Positions 1 through 11,809 of a DNA stretch of 64,000 nt are shown here, in pieces. Where the stretch lies: positions 248,001 to 312,000 of the forward strand of contig JAQFVV010000023.1 in NCBI GenBank assembly GCA_028023455.1, written 5' to 3'. Position 1 is the first letter of the stretch. Each line of letters opens with the position of its first letter. Source of the stretch: Epiperipatus broadwayi. Its lineage: Eukaryota > Onychophora > Udeonychophora > Euonychophora > Peripatidae. A program made the position numbers and the translations under genes. The notes below the pieces were generated by a model, which was not told the DNA's origin, ran no database searches, and was given only the letters and a program-made list of their open reading frames with translations.

Positions 1-1411
1 GACAAAAAATTAAAATGACTTTTGCAATGACTATAAGAACATACCAATGATCCACAACCATGATCACATTTAACACATTCTCATCTCAATATAACATCTT
101 GTGACGTTGTCTTTTTTATGTTCTTCTGCAATACCCGTCTTACTTATTTGTTGTTCTCTGTTATTCCATTCTAAGCTATATTTTTCCAATAAAAACAATA
201 TTATCTTGTTTAAAACAGACATGCCTATAATGAATTCACTTTGCACTTAAAGTGTCTCAGACTTTTTACATCCAGCAATAAAACTATCTCCCATATTCAC
301 CATATAGAAGAAGTATACAAGGTTACACGAATAAACTTCAGTGGTCAATCATCTAATCTCAAACTTTGCCATAAACCTTGTAGGCTAATGGAGTAAAATA
401 TTTTGACCAATCAATAAAAGCAACATGCAAATCATACTTTTGTTCATGGCATTTTTCTTTCATTTGTCTGATAACAATAATCATGTATATAATATTTCTT
501 ACATATCTGAAACAATACTGAATTTTAGTTAATGACTCATCTATGAACTTAACAAAATCTGAGACATAATAATATTAAATGGTGATTACAGCTTTTCTAT
601 ATACTCTTTATTTTTATATAATACTGTTAGCTGAAGTATACTGGTATGAAAAATCTTAAGCATGAATACTTTTGCATCAATTTTAAAACTTCTCTAAATA
701 TCTCATCGGGAATGCCAATTATAAATTTAATTTATTTATTATTTGCATGATTGATATAATTATAATCACAAATAATTATTTCAGAAGAAAAGCTTGTAAA
801 CTTGAAATTGAAAATGGTGTACATTTCAATTTTATAAATACAAAACGTTTCAAATAAAAATTTAATCTTTATTTATTCTAATATTTTATTCATGTTAACA
901 TACAAATCTCTTTTTTTTGACTCTTTTTTTTATATACATAAACATTCACTGGTAATGTACAAATGTAGAATTAAGATCAGCCTTGTTCATAAGTTTTCTT
1001 TTTTTAGCACAACTTAATGTTTATTAACATGAAAACATTCAATACTTAATGCAAAACTATTAAAAAATATTAAATACAATACTTAATAATTTTACACAGT
1101 TCGAAAATTTTCCAGAAATATGAATGAATGTTGAAAATGGATTGATGCTTGCTCGCATTAGTATATACAATGGAACAACAATATCTACTATATTTTGTTC
1201 CAAGCTTCTTTTCACCTACATCATGTATAATAGCTTATATTTTGTTGATAAGCTTTCGATTCAAATAGAATATGTATTGTTTATTGAAATGCAAGTGCAC
1301 AATATTTTTAACATGCACATATATACAACACAAATGCTTTTTTATGTATATAGCATGCATGTATAAATTAAAATTATAATATAAATAATATTGAAAAAAA
1401 CAATGTGCTTA
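1..1411. other. AT-rich non-coding sequence, nothing recognised
   Basis: This stretch is AT-rich with short homopolymer runs. The only open frame of note is 80 codons at 1124-1366 on the plus strand. It is rich in Ile, Tyr and Met and looks like chance translation of AT-rich DNA. I see no repeat family, RNA gene or transposon end here. Confidence 0.6.
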
Positions 1412-2139
1412 TTAACCTTTTAACTGTTTGCTTTAATGGGATTTGCATATTCGTTTAAGTAAATTCCTTTTTAATCGAGAAATTTGACATCGCTGTAAAT
1501 TGCTAGTTTTAGTGCGTTTTGCTATATTTATAATATACTGCCATCTATTGAATTATTTTACAAGTAAAAAATCAATTGATTGATGATTTATGTCAAACAA
1601 AAACTAACACTGCCACTTTCACATCTTTTCTTGAATCTTTGGGGGAATTTTGTAAACAAAAGAAATGGAAACCTTTTTTATTGTGTTAAATTATATGGTG
1701 CCAAAAATTAAAAATTACGTTGTTTTATTTTGAAAATGATAAACGAATGTTTTAGAGCATTTTAAAATATTTTTTGATGAAATACAAATAAAATACAAAT
1801 TATTTTCATATAATATGTCAAAAATAAATATTATTTTACAAAAATAGTTACGATTTTAGAAGAATTATTTATTTATTGCAAAGTCGGGGAAAAATTATGA
1901 TTGCGGTTTTTCATGTCACGAAAAAATATTTTTAAAATTAAAAATCAAAATTTATTTTTGAACAAACTTCATAATGTGAGAAATTACTATTATACTTTTT
2001 AAAAAGGGAAACTAAAGTGAATATATTTAAAACGGTAAAACTTTTGAAAAATTGATACATTATTTTGTGCATCGGCCAATTAAAAGCTTTGAGTGATATC
2101 ACCTGCAGCGAATGAACAATTGGACAGTTAAAGGGTTAA
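1412..2139. mobile_element. piggyBac-type MITE (TTAA-flanked, short TIRs)
   Basis: Both ends carry TTAA. The left end reads TTAACCTTTTAACTGTTTGC. The right end, read as reverse complement from 2139, begins TTAACCCTTTAACTGTCC. The terminal inverted repeat is therefore about 16 bp with one or two mismatches, starting CC(C/T)TTTAACTG directly inside TTAA. The piggyBac superfamily duplicates TTAA and commonly has ends beginning CCC. The 728-bp interior has no long open frame and no transposase motif, so the copy is non-autonomous. TTAA is common in DNA this AT-rich, so the call rests on the matching bases beyond it. Confidence 0.5.
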
Positions 2140-4417
2140 TAATAAAGTACAATTACATATATAATTGTCATGTTCACTCTTTCACATTCATTCATAATAA
2201 TAATAATTACTATACAATATATTTATTTTTTTAAAATAAAATGAAAAGAAAAATTCTGACTTTCATAATAATTAAATATACTCTGGCAATATTCTTTCCC
2301 TATGGAAATATAACACCATATCTTGCTTTTAATAGATGTTGTTTTGATGTTTTAAATCTGTATCAACTTTACAAACATTCTTAAATTTCACAAAATGTTT
2401 AGCATTCCATGAAATACTATAGATCAAACTCAGAAAGGATCAAATATATCTGTTTTCAACATGAGATGAAAAAACATTATTAATAAAGAGATCACACATA
2501 CCATTCAAATATATCACTATATTGTAAAATTTATTAAATTTACAAATTTTTATGTTTTTTTAAAAAAAACATTATCATGAATAATGTCTCAAGATGGAAA
2601 AATGGTTGCTGATGTTTATAAAACTTATTAAATTCATGAATTTTAATGGATTTTTTTGTTTATTCATATTTTTTTGGATAGTATATTATTGAAGTAGTGT
2701 ATTTAATCAAACATATATTGCAGCTTCATTGTATTGCTGAAAAGCACATTTTCATATAATCTAAAAGCAGCCTGATTATAGTTAAAACATTAATTCCTTT
2801 CTATGCTGTCACATGCATAATTCAAGTGGTACTGCATATCAAATTTTATTTCTCAAAGAAGAAGGAGAAATACTTAAATCTGTAACACTTTAATAAGATC
2901 CTTTTTTTTTTTTTTGCTATTTAATGGTTGAATCAAAAAAACTATTGTGAAAGCTACTGTACATTAACAGTTCTTTAAAATTCATTAATCAACTCCATTT
3001 TCTGATCTTTCACTTCTTTTGAGTTATGTTCCATACTCTCACTCTTTTGGAACATGCATGTTTTCAGATGCATATCTTTAAACACTAGTAAAAAAACATG
3101 CTCATAGTTTAATGACTAACAGATATTGTAACCCATATAAATGGATATCTAGCTATTATTGACAAAGGGTAAAAATCCACACTCATCTAAGTTAATCAGA
3201 TATGAGTATATCTATGTTATTATTAAACTTCATTTTTACTTTAATAACTCTTCAAATGTATTTCAAGCAAGTTAGTTTCAGTACTTAAGACAATCACTAT
3301 AGTTACTTTTCAAATGCCTTACACCACTTTATTGTATTTATTGATAAACATCATACGCTCCATAGGTAGATTTATTTTTTAGTATTACACCTATTTGCAT
3401 CAATCATCTTCTCAATAAATACATAACTGACAATTTTTCTTAAATTTTTATCAGCACATCCCTTATTTCCAACTCCTTTATATTTCAAGTATTCACTAGC
3501 ATACAAAACTTAAATCAGTCGCTGTGAGCTAGAGCTATTAAACACCTGAATCTCCATGTTCATGAAAACAGTTTGATATTTTCCTATATCACCACTTTTT
3601 TGAAATATATGGATTAATTTTAATCCACTTTTAACATCCAGAAAAAGAATGAATAGTCATTGCACTGAAGAAATATTATCAAAATTAATATATATATATT
3701 GGGGCATTCCTCGTCTCAAATTTTATTATATTGTTATCCAACAGCATAAAAATTCAGACCACCCTCTTATTATCCATATATTTTGCAAATAACCTTCAAT
3801 TGACAGGTAGGCTAAAAACATTAAACATATGGAATTCCATGCCTAAATTAAAAGTTTAATATTTTTTCCACTCTTTATTAAATAAAAATTATTGCATTAT
3901 TTTAACCCATGAACTTTAGTTCACTGATTAATAAAATTAATCTATGATATTTTTTCATGGAAATTAGTAATGTCTTTTTTCTCTCCTATGATCTCTCTCT
4001 TCTAGAATTTTCAATTAATGTTCTTTTTTTTTTTACATTGACATATGATTGTAGAAATCTGAAAAATCATCTAGATAACTTTTGAAATACATTTCAAATA
4101 TTTGAAATTTCATCAGTTATGCTAAGCTATACAAAAGCATTGCTCAAACTGCAACATATTTCATTTATGTTAATTATGATTCTAATTAACTATTTAGTTT
4201 ATGCCCAGAGATAACTCATCGTCCTTGATAGGAATTCATAACTACTATGATTATCTTAGTAGCAAGAATCAACAACCTTTATATGAGAAATTATGAATGT
4301 CAGACTATCTTAATTTTGTGGAAAAAAGATGTGAGCTCAATGTATATTCCATACATATTTACTGTTAATCAATTTATTAATTCAAAATTCTGTTTACAAA
4401 CAATTTGTTTATACAAA
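2140..4417. other. AT-rich non-coding sequence, nothing recognised
   Basis: Poly-T and poly-A tracts occur (for example near 2900 and 4030). I found no gene, RNA or transposon end. The 75-codon plus-strand frame at 4247-4474 runs into the (AT)n tract and the next element and is not a gene. Confidence 0.6.
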
Positions 4418-4552
4418 TATATATATATATATATACTATTACAAAGAAATCAAGTCATATGTCACATGACCTAATTTAACAAGCTTATATTACAAATGTT
4501 ATATAGAGAGCTCGCAAATAAGCTCTTAACAAGCTGAGCAAAATATTCCCAA

Positions 4553-4589
4553 CCCCAGACCATTTCTGCTACTGGCTTCCTCAGTGAGG
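4553..4589 (-). ncRNA. Hammerhead-like motif, family A, left arm of palindrome
   Basis: On the minus strand: CCTCA (stem I, 4589-4585), CTGAGGA (4584-4578; position 7 of the hammerhead core is free), a short stem II, GAAA (4566-4563), UGGUC, then TGGGG (4557-4553). TGGGG pairs with CCTCA through one G-U. Stem III is a base shorter than in the right arm and is probably damaged. Confidence 0.45.
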
Positions 4590-4601
4590 TGCTTCCAAGC
4601 A

Positions 4602-4639
4602 CCTCACTGAGGAAGCCAGTAGCAGAAACCGATCTGGGG
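4602..4639 (+). ncRNA. Hammerhead-like motif, family A, right arm of palindrome
   Basis: CCTCA (4602-4606), CTGAGGA (4607-4613), stem II with GC/GC, GAAA (4625-4628), CCGATC, then TGGGG (4635-4639) pairing with CCTCA. Predicted cleavage follows C4634. The AUC triplet in place of GUC removes one stem III pair, so activity is doubtful. Confidence 0.45.
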
Positions 4640-4681
4640 TTGGGGATATTCTGCTCAGCTTGTTAAGAGCTTATTTGCAAG

Positions 4682-4719
<38 letters not shown>

Positions 4720-4726
4720 TAATACA

Positions 4727-5578
4727 TCACTTGCTATCTTTGGCTAACTTATTATAATCTAAAAAGCAATTAAAATTTTCTGGGTATTCATTAAGCAATG
4801 GTCTAAATGAGAAGTAATAAGTCATGCTCAATAATAGTATTTCAATTATTCCATGCATAAAAAAGGATTTTGCAAAAATAGGACACAATACAGTAAAAAT
4901 GCATTTCTAGTGCAATTTTTTTTACATAAAGAATAACTATTTTCATCAACTAAATATAAGAATATTTGATCACCCTGAAATGATCTTAAAATTAAATATT
5001 TTCTACTTATAAACTTCAATTCCAAACCTATCAAACAGTTTGCAGATAAATACAGATAATATGAAAACTAAATTGTTATCACTGCAATAATATGAAAAAC
5101 AATTGGCTACAAATATGACATCTGAGTACCTGAAAAAAAAAATACAATGTTTGCATGGACAATTGGGCAATTTAATAAATGCTTCATGATGCATTACTCT
5201 AAAGAATCTTAATATTTAAAGTATGACATCATAATCTTAACAAATAGTCAAAGTATCTAAACATCTGTAAAATTTCACTGTGTATATATTGTACCATTTA
5301 TTTATATATGGTACAAATATATTGGCATTTGGTAAAATCTAAAAAAAAAAAAGAGTAAACTTAGATTTTTTTTTGTTAGTATAATTTACTTTTTTAAAAA
5401 CGTACAGTGAAAGTTAAAATTGGAGAGAACAAAAGACAAGCATATTACTAATCCAGATAAATTAAAAGAATTCCAAAAGTAAAAAGATAAGCTAAAAGAA
5501 AAATATTTTAGCTAATTAAAGATAGCAGAATTATGCTACAAAAAAATAAAGACTTTATAATGTAAATTTTATAAAGAA
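4727..5578. other. AT-rich non-coding sequence
   Basis: No gene is recognised. Two minus-strand frames of about 60 codons (4846-5194) are AT-rich noise. A small hairpin (TTGTACCAT / ATGGTACAA) lies at about 5288-5316. Confidence 0.55.
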
Positions 5579-5650
5579 TGTACGAGATTATCAGCATATA
5601 TTTTTGATAAACAAAAGGTATGCGCAGAAGTCAGAAAACTGGACCTCTAG

Positions 5651-5658
5651 TATAAAAG
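5651..5658 (+). promoter_or_regulatory. TATA-box-like core promoter element
   Basis: TATAAAAG is followed about 28 bp downstream by TTGATCAGG, a plausible start region. It sits in an island of higher GC content. It may drive the candidate LTR above; no downstream transcript can be seen. Confidence 0.3.
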
Positions 5659-5709
5659 GAAGGGGCCAGCTTGATCAGGGTCTTGTTTTGTCTGTTTCTC
5701 TATAGTTGG

Positions 5710-5732
5710 TCCTGGATAAAATATATCCAGGA
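5710..5732. repeat. Perfect 9-bp hairpin
   Basis: TCCTGGATA (5710-5718) and TATCCAGGA (5724-5732) are exact reverse complements around a 5-nt loop, just downstream of the TATA-like box. Within an LTR this could be an R/U5 stem-loop; that is inference. Confidence 0.4.
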
Positions 5733-6445
5733 TCGCCCTATATGGAAATAATTCTGTACATCGTGCCTGAAGATGGACACCAGAAAAGCCTTTGTGACCA
5801 ACTAGGAGAATAGACCAAAGATCAACTTATAACCAATGGCCGAGCTCATTCTAACCCAAAAAACTACGCATAGTAATCTACAACCGTCTCGCTAAACTTA
5901 TCGGTAAGCTATGACTCATTATTCCAGATTGTGACTAAATTAAGCGTTTGCAAACAATTCTTAAAAATATAAATATAACAGGACCCTGATAGAGACTTTA
6001 ATTTTATTGATTAAGAGATTCTTGTCTACCCAAGAACTTTTTAATAATTGTTTAACTGTTATTTTTTATTAATGTATTCATGTTTGGATTAACGTGTGTG
6101 TGTTCTCTCCAGTTTATTTAATTAATAATTTAACGTTAAATATTTTAATTTGTTAGAATAAAAAAAAATATTTCTAATATCAACTTTTCATTTGTACATT
6201 ATTAATAATAGTTGTTAATTGTTATTAAATTTATTAATATTAGTTTAGTAAGATTTAGAAATATAATTTACCTTTGCCAATATGTTTTGAATAAGCTCCA
6301 GGAATAATAATATCTAAAAAAAAAAAAGTTCTAGTCAAAGTATAATATAATACTGATTCTTTTAAAAATATTTTTCTTTTTAATTTGCGACACGTGGTGC
6401 GATATATTTCAGCGGATTCTTACAGGAATCCTGGCGCCCTTGTAA

Positions 6446-7122
6446 AAAGAAATAAAAGCTGATTTCGGCGATAGCGTAAGTCATAACAATTACTAGGTAG
6501 AGTTGATCAGTAAAGATAGTTATGTTTTTTAGAAATAGTAATGAAACTTTCTTCTTTTTTGCATAACTTGATCAACTCGCGCATTTATATGCATATAGAG
6601 GCCTAGCAAAATGAAAAACGTTACAATATATAATACAACATTTACATAAATAACCACGTAAACATTAAAAAAAAACTTTCACATGTTGCTCAAAACATAC
6701 AGGAAAACCTCATAAGCAGTTTAAACCATGAAAATTATTATCAGATTTAAAACTAATGATTTCTGGATCAATTCTAAGTTTAGGAAAACAAATCATCTTA
6801 ATATCACCAAGTGGATGGAATGGTTATACATGGCCTTGATGCTTAAACAGCTTTTCTGATCAAACTGCTGTGTAATAAATTAATACAATTTAGTTTATAA
6901 GTGTAGCATTATTTGAATGCATCATTTTTTTTGTATTGGATTAGATAAATATGTTAAAGATTATTACTAAGCACTCTATAAGTAAATATTATTCAATTTT
7001 CAGATATTTTAAAAAAAAAAATTAACAAAACAATTTTTTTATTCTAGAAAAAAATATTTTTTTTTTTTTTTGTGGAGTGTTTTAATTTTTTTTAAAAAAA
7101 AACAACATTTGAAAAAAAACAA
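6446..7122. other. AT-rich non-coding sequence
   Basis: Contains long A and T runs (7000-7110). No coding, RNA or transposon signal was recognised. Confidence 0.6.
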
Positions 7123-7345
7123 TGATGATAAAAATCATGTGATCACTATTTCTTATGCTTGCTCTTAACTGTTATTCAAACAGGCAAAACTTTATGTATT
7201 GCCACTCAGTGCAAGCCAGAGTAATCAATGGATGCCAAAAGGCTTTGATGATGAGGATTTTATACACAAGACTTTTGGCATCCATTGATTACTCTGGCTT
7301 GCACTGAGTGGCAATACGTATAGAGTTTTGCCTGATGATAAAAAT
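7123..7345 (-). mobile_element. Family-B foldback element with 13-bp target-site duplication, hammerhead deleted
   Basis: TGATGATAAAAAT occurs exactly at 7123-7135 and 7333-7345, a 13-bp duplication. Between them, arms at 7181-7244 and 7271-7334 are inverted copies of each other (about 90 percent identical) around a 26-bp spacer. Each arm is the family-B tail, from CAGGCAAAAC to GGATGCC. The unpaired left end (7136-7180, beginning CATGTGATCAC) matches the outer end of the 23.3-kb copy. The hammerhead core present in the other family-B copies is missing. The 69-codon minus-strand frame over this region is a by-product of the repeat. Confidence 0.75.
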
Positions 7346-10300
7346 AGGAGTGGAGAAGGATCTGAACCAAATAGTCAATGCTAATTTCTGCCCCAGATAC
7401 CATCTTGAGAACCATTTGCTTACATATATCTTTATCCATGTATTTTGTATATGGCAAATTAATGGTCAATGATTATTGATATATTAAAACTAACACATTA
7501 TATAATACTTTTAGAAGAATGAAATAAATGTCAATTCCATCTTAACAAACATTTATTAGCATTTGCATGATATTGTAAAATATTTTTAAGCAGCTTTCTC
7601 TATTTTTATGATTGGAAAATTGCTTTTTTTTACAATTTTGTTTTCTTGGCTTTATATAAAAGATTAAAGATAATTCCGAAAAAGTTTGCTTTTTTAAAAA
7701 AAAAATAACTGTAAATTATAACAAGGACTATTTTGGAAATCAACATTCACCTTTTCCTATTGCTTCTGGGTTCATAATTGTACAATGGAAACTATTAACT
7801 CCTTAATTGACTCATAAGGTTGATACATAATATTATGTCTTGTCTTCTATTTTTTTTTTTTTTGCTTGTATTTTTGCAATGAATAAAGTTTTATTTTCTG
7901 CCTCTCACTTTAAAAATTTTACAGATTTTGTTGAAGATTTGAATTCAAGAATTGAAATTATTCCAAAAAATAAAATATTAACTTTGTAAATTAAAAAAAA
8001 AAACTAATAATTAAAAATGACAAAATAAATAGTCAAATACAAAAGACTTTGTTTTAGCCCAGAGCTCTAAAATGATTTTTGAACAAGTAAACAATGATTC
8101 TTCCAAAAATTAATATTTTTCATAGATATCTTATATCTTAGCTCCCTCTATTACATATTATTTAAACTAAATATCCATATGCACTAAAATTTTATTTCTC
8201 TCTTTCTATAAATATAAATAAGTAGGTAAATAGATAAACGTAGCAGTAGATAGAAAGACTTTCAAAAAAAAAGAACCAGTAAAAGAGAAAACATTATTTA
8301 CCAGAAATTTCAATTGCTTTATAATGAGAATTTCAACATAATTCTATCCGTGCTATATTTAGGAATAGTTAAATGTTTACCATTTAGTAAACAAAATTGG
8401 TGCTTAGTTGGATTAGTTTTGAGTAGGCTACATATATAGAATAAATGCTAAGTCTGTTTGTAATCTGAAAAAAAAAATCATTTTATGCAACTACAATTCG
8501 AATCATAAGTATAAGTTTATTTACACTGTATACATAAATCATAAAAAAAATCAATTTACTGATCTTTTAAATTTGTAATCTGACCAAAGATAAAATAAAT
8601 AAGAAAGCAAACTCTGTATCCAATTTTAAAATAAACAATATTTAGTCACATGGAACCAGTCCTATAAACAATTAGATCAAACTTTTTTTTTGGGGGGGGG
8701 GGGGGATACAAATTTTTGGTTGGGCTTTTTTTAAAAAAAAATTATAATTCTTGTCTATGCACTTAACTAATGTTGGTAAAGACTTTTAATGTACATTTAT
8801 TAGTGATTTAATTATGTAAAATTTACATCTTCCATAATATAATTTCAGTATTAAATATTGTTTCACATTAAGTTACATAATTATTTCTGTTAAAAAAAAG
8901 ACTAAGAAGTTTATAATTATGACCTGTGAAAAAATATCGATCTAAAAATCAGAAAAAGAATTGGCTTTCTGAATATTTTCACTTTCTAGTGTTTTCAAAA
9001 TAGAGATTTATTAAGATAAAATTAGATGATATACTACATTTAAATCTACATAAGATATTGTAAAGATTTTAAATGCTTATGATAATACAAGATGTATCTG
9101 GCTTATCTAAAGGTCGTCTTTTTTTAATTGGTTGCTTTAACAAATTTTTTTTTAAGATTTAATGTAAATTAAACAAAAGATTTTAATATTATATAAATAA
9201 ATATGAGAAATGTAACAGACATGAAAGGCTGTCATTTTTGCAACTATTAATGGTGGAATTAGCATGAACTGTACGATATCAAACTACATGACTTCATTAA
9301 TCTGCTGACCAAAACTAAATGTAAATATGGTACTATAGCATCCATTTTTTTCTCCTCACTAAATATTACATTTCAAACATGGATCTATGTACTGTAATTA
9401 TATGTCTTTTGTAATTTAAATACTATACCTATTCAGTTCTGTACAGTAGTTAAAAGCACATGTACTGATTTTTTCCAAGCATTTTTTATTAATGGCAGAA
9501 TTACTTCCTTCACATAAAATATTCTTCATAATAAAAATCATGTATTATTACACATAAAGGGTGGAATTACTTCTTTTTGCATAAAATGCTTGTAATATAA
9601 ATTACAGTTTAATTAGATATATTTATTAATTTTTTTTTTGACGCTGTCAAATTAATGGTTTTTGCAATTTGTTAGACCAAACAATTAAAATAAAGTAAGT
9701 TAAAGCAACCAATTATACAGCATTGTGGAAAGACATTCATTCAGACAGCAGACAAAATAGGGATTTTATATAAGATATGGATTTTAATAGTTATATAAAC
9801 ACGTGGGCAACTAATAACTATCCTCAACAATTACTACCTTTGTCATATTGAAATAATTTTATATAATTCAATTTTCAATTACCATCTTGATCAATTAATT
9901 TTTAATTGTCTTCTTAAAATCTGAAGTATACGGTAAAAAAAAAAACAACAGCAATTCACTCATGTAGTAATTAAAAAAAAACCCAAGATATTTTCTTTAA
10001 ATGATAATCTTGTACATAAAGCAAGAGTATCTCTCTACTACAGCATTGCCTTGTTGTCTGTCACTATTTTGAATTTTAGGCTTTTAGCTTAAAAAGAAAG
10101 GTAGTTGTTACATTTACACAGAATCATTACTTTCAGCTTTGAATCTCAAACCTCAGCGATAAAGATAAAAGCTAGAAATCAATCTAGGGTGAGGTTTCAA
10201 AGGCACTGTTATTCAGTCATCAATAATTAGTAATCCAATGTAGATAGCATTAGAATAGAGTGCTGCCCTTATTTTATAATATATTAGGAAAGCTAAATGA

Positions 10301-11099
10301 TTTCTTATTAATATCTTTAGCGAGGAGGGGGGTAGGTGTCTTCAGAATTAATGAAAAACAGAGGGTACTAGAAATATAGTTTTTGTCCTAGATCAAGCAG
10401 ATTGGCTTGCAGATGTTTAGTTTGGATAGTAAAATAAATAATTGTACTATTACGGGTTTAAAAATAAAAATTTAAATATATTACTATTTGATCATCAGTG
10501 ATCGCTCAAACTTACTTTGCTATCACCTATGGTTATGCATGTACTAACACTGACAATACAAATTAATTTAAAAATTACATAACACATTAAGACCTCAATA
10601 AAACTGATTATATATTAAGTTTTAAAAGCTACATATTGCCTGAAAATATTTATAAATTTGTTTTCACCATATACTTCTGAATTTTCATAATATTATCAAA
10701 TTTAAAAATATATATTATGTGATAAACTATAAAATATATTCATAATTTAATCTTAATATCTTTAAAAATTATCATACTACATAAAAAAAAGAATAAACAA
10801 AAATAAAAATATTATTCACTCTTCTTATGATGAAAATTGATAATATAATGCATATGATATAATTTCCAACTGATATTTAAAACAGTAAATTTTATGCATG
10901 TTTGCCATTTTCTTGCAATTCAAATGATGTGATGTGATGTACTGTAGCTTCTTCTTAAACGAAGTCAAGAATTTCTCAGCAATTATACCAAGAAATAGAT
11001 TGAAAATATTATTGTGTTTTCAATTTCATTCTCATAGTTTTGTAGTGAAGTAGAGATAAAAGGTGGCTGCTGGAGGGTTGCATTAGATCCTAAGATCTA
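7346..11099. other. AT-rich non-coding sequence
   Basis: No gene or mobile-element end is recognised in 3.7 kb. It contains a G14 run at 8692-8705 directly after T8, many A/T runs, and a weak direct repeat of a GCAGAATTACTTC-like string near 9495 and 9560. Confidence 0.6.
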
Positions 11100-11332
11100 G
11101 GTGCAGTGCTCTCAGATCCAAGGCTCCTCACTGATGAAGGCCACAAGCCAGAAACTAGTCTGGGGATATTGGATGAGTAGGCACTAGATAGGGATTTTAT
11201 GCACAAGCCTTCTGGCATCCATTGATTATTCTGGTTAGCACAAGGTGGCACTAATGTATGGAGAGTTTTTGCCTGTTTAATAACAGTTATGTGCTAACAT
11301 GAGATGGTGATCATGTGATGTTTAGTGGTTTA
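11100..11332 (+). mobile_element. Family-B hammerhead element
   Basis: The hammerhead (11116-11174) is followed by the family-B body: CACAAGCCTTCTGG, GGCATCCATTGATT and TTTTTGCCTG. It continues past TTTGCCTG into TAATAACAGTTATG and ends near 11332 with TCATGTGATGTTTAGTGG. That end is the reverse complement of the outer end of the 16.8-kb copy (AAACCACT..AACATCA). The complete element therefore seems to have inverted outer ends. The left boundary is uncertain and no duplication was found here. The right end lies about 40 bp from the LINE fragment below. Confidence 0.65.
11116..11174 (+). ncRNA. Type I hammerhead ribozyme, family B (best copy)
   Basis: Hand folding gives outer stem I ATCCA (11116-11120) with TGGAT (11170-11174), and an internal loop of 4 (AGGC) by 3 (TAT). 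Inner stem I is TCCTCA (11125-11130) with TGGGGA (11161-11166), including one G-U. The core is CTGATGA (11131-11137) and GAAA (11151-11154). Stem II is GGC/GCC around a 5-nt loop. Stem III is minimal: C15.2-G16.2 around TA, then GUC. Predicted cleavage follows C11160. The first stem II pair, usually G-C, is A/A here, which may weaken activity. Type I hammerheads with a short stem III are known from retrozymes and Penelope-like elements. Confidence 0.7.
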
Positions 11333-11371
11333 AAGAAAAACTTGTTAGCTACTTAATTTTACATTCCCATT

Positions 11372-11809
11372 CTAAGTTTTCCCATATTCTGCTCCATCCC
11401 ATTTCCACAACATAATCTTTGTCAACTCCACAGCCTTAATATCTAAATCCCCCTTATCTTTTTCCAAACCCAGCATAAAAACCAATAATGTACTTTCTGT
11501 ATAATCACTTTGTTCATATTTATTTTTCCAGAACTTCATTATATGTGCCCTTTCTATTTTCAAGCATTTACATTCAATTAACAAATGCTTAATATTTTCT
11601 ATTCTTTCCTTACATAATTTACAGACTAAACCACCCATATTTTTCCATTTACATGTATATTCTCTTGTTGCTAAAGATCCTGTTCGAGCCTTAAACAATA
11701 AACTACTTTCCTTACTATTGTCATATATTAACTCACACCTAATATTCTGTTTATTTCTATATATATTTAAACTCTTTTTACTCTCCATACTAGTTCTCCA
11801 TCTCTCCAA
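11372..11809 (-). pseudogene. LINE (non-LTR retrotransposon) C-terminal fragment with RT-associated zinc knuckle
   Basis: This open frame of about 145 codons has no good upstream ATG; the frame stays open for at least 80 nt further upstream, so it is the tail of a longer protein. Residues 41-52 (ARTGSLATREYT) and a C-x2-C-x8-H-x4-C knuckle (Cys63, Cys66, His75, Cys80) match the zinc-binding domain that follows reverse transcriptase in many LINE ORF2 proteins. The remainder is Lys- and Glu-rich and ends at a stop near 11372. No RT catalytic motif lies upstream, so the copy is 5'-truncated, as is usual for LINEs made by target-primed reverse transcription. It is a different LINE from the one at 57-59 kb. 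Confidence 0.75.

Larger units (their letters stand above)
4418..4726. mobile_element. Palindromic family-A hammerhead element inserted in an (AT)n tract
   Basis: A near-perfect palindrome is centred at 4595/4596. The arms are about 85 bp (4511-4594 and 4597-4680) and differ at a handful of positions. The left side continues as the family-A tail (4443-4500: AAATCAAGTCATATG, then TAACAAGCTTAT), the same tail found at 18.0-18.6 kb and 45.6 kb. The element is bracketed by (AT)n followed by CTATTAC (4436-4442) and by (AT)n followed by CTAATAC (4720-4726). This looks like a target-site duplication of an AT microsatellite. Each arm holds a hammerhead-like core. An inverted dimer like this would fold into one long hairpin if transcribed. 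Confidence 0.65.
5579..6445 (+). mobile_element. Possible LTR retrotransposon end: TATA box, poly-A signal, PBS-like site
   Basis: This segment is less AT-biased than its surroundings. A strong TATA box lies at 5651-5658 (TATAAAAG), and an AATAAA-type signal lies near 6156. A string resembling a retroelement primer-binding site, TGGCGCCC, lies at 6432-6439. A TGT at 5579 and an ACA at about 6422-6424 could be the LTR termini. No second LTR, gag or pol frame follows, so this would be a fragment. A cellular promoter, or coincidence, is equally possible. Confidence 0.25.

Noticed and set aside
1124-1366. 80-codon frame
   Set aside because: AT-rich chance frame, no similarity to any family I know, no coding-like codon use.
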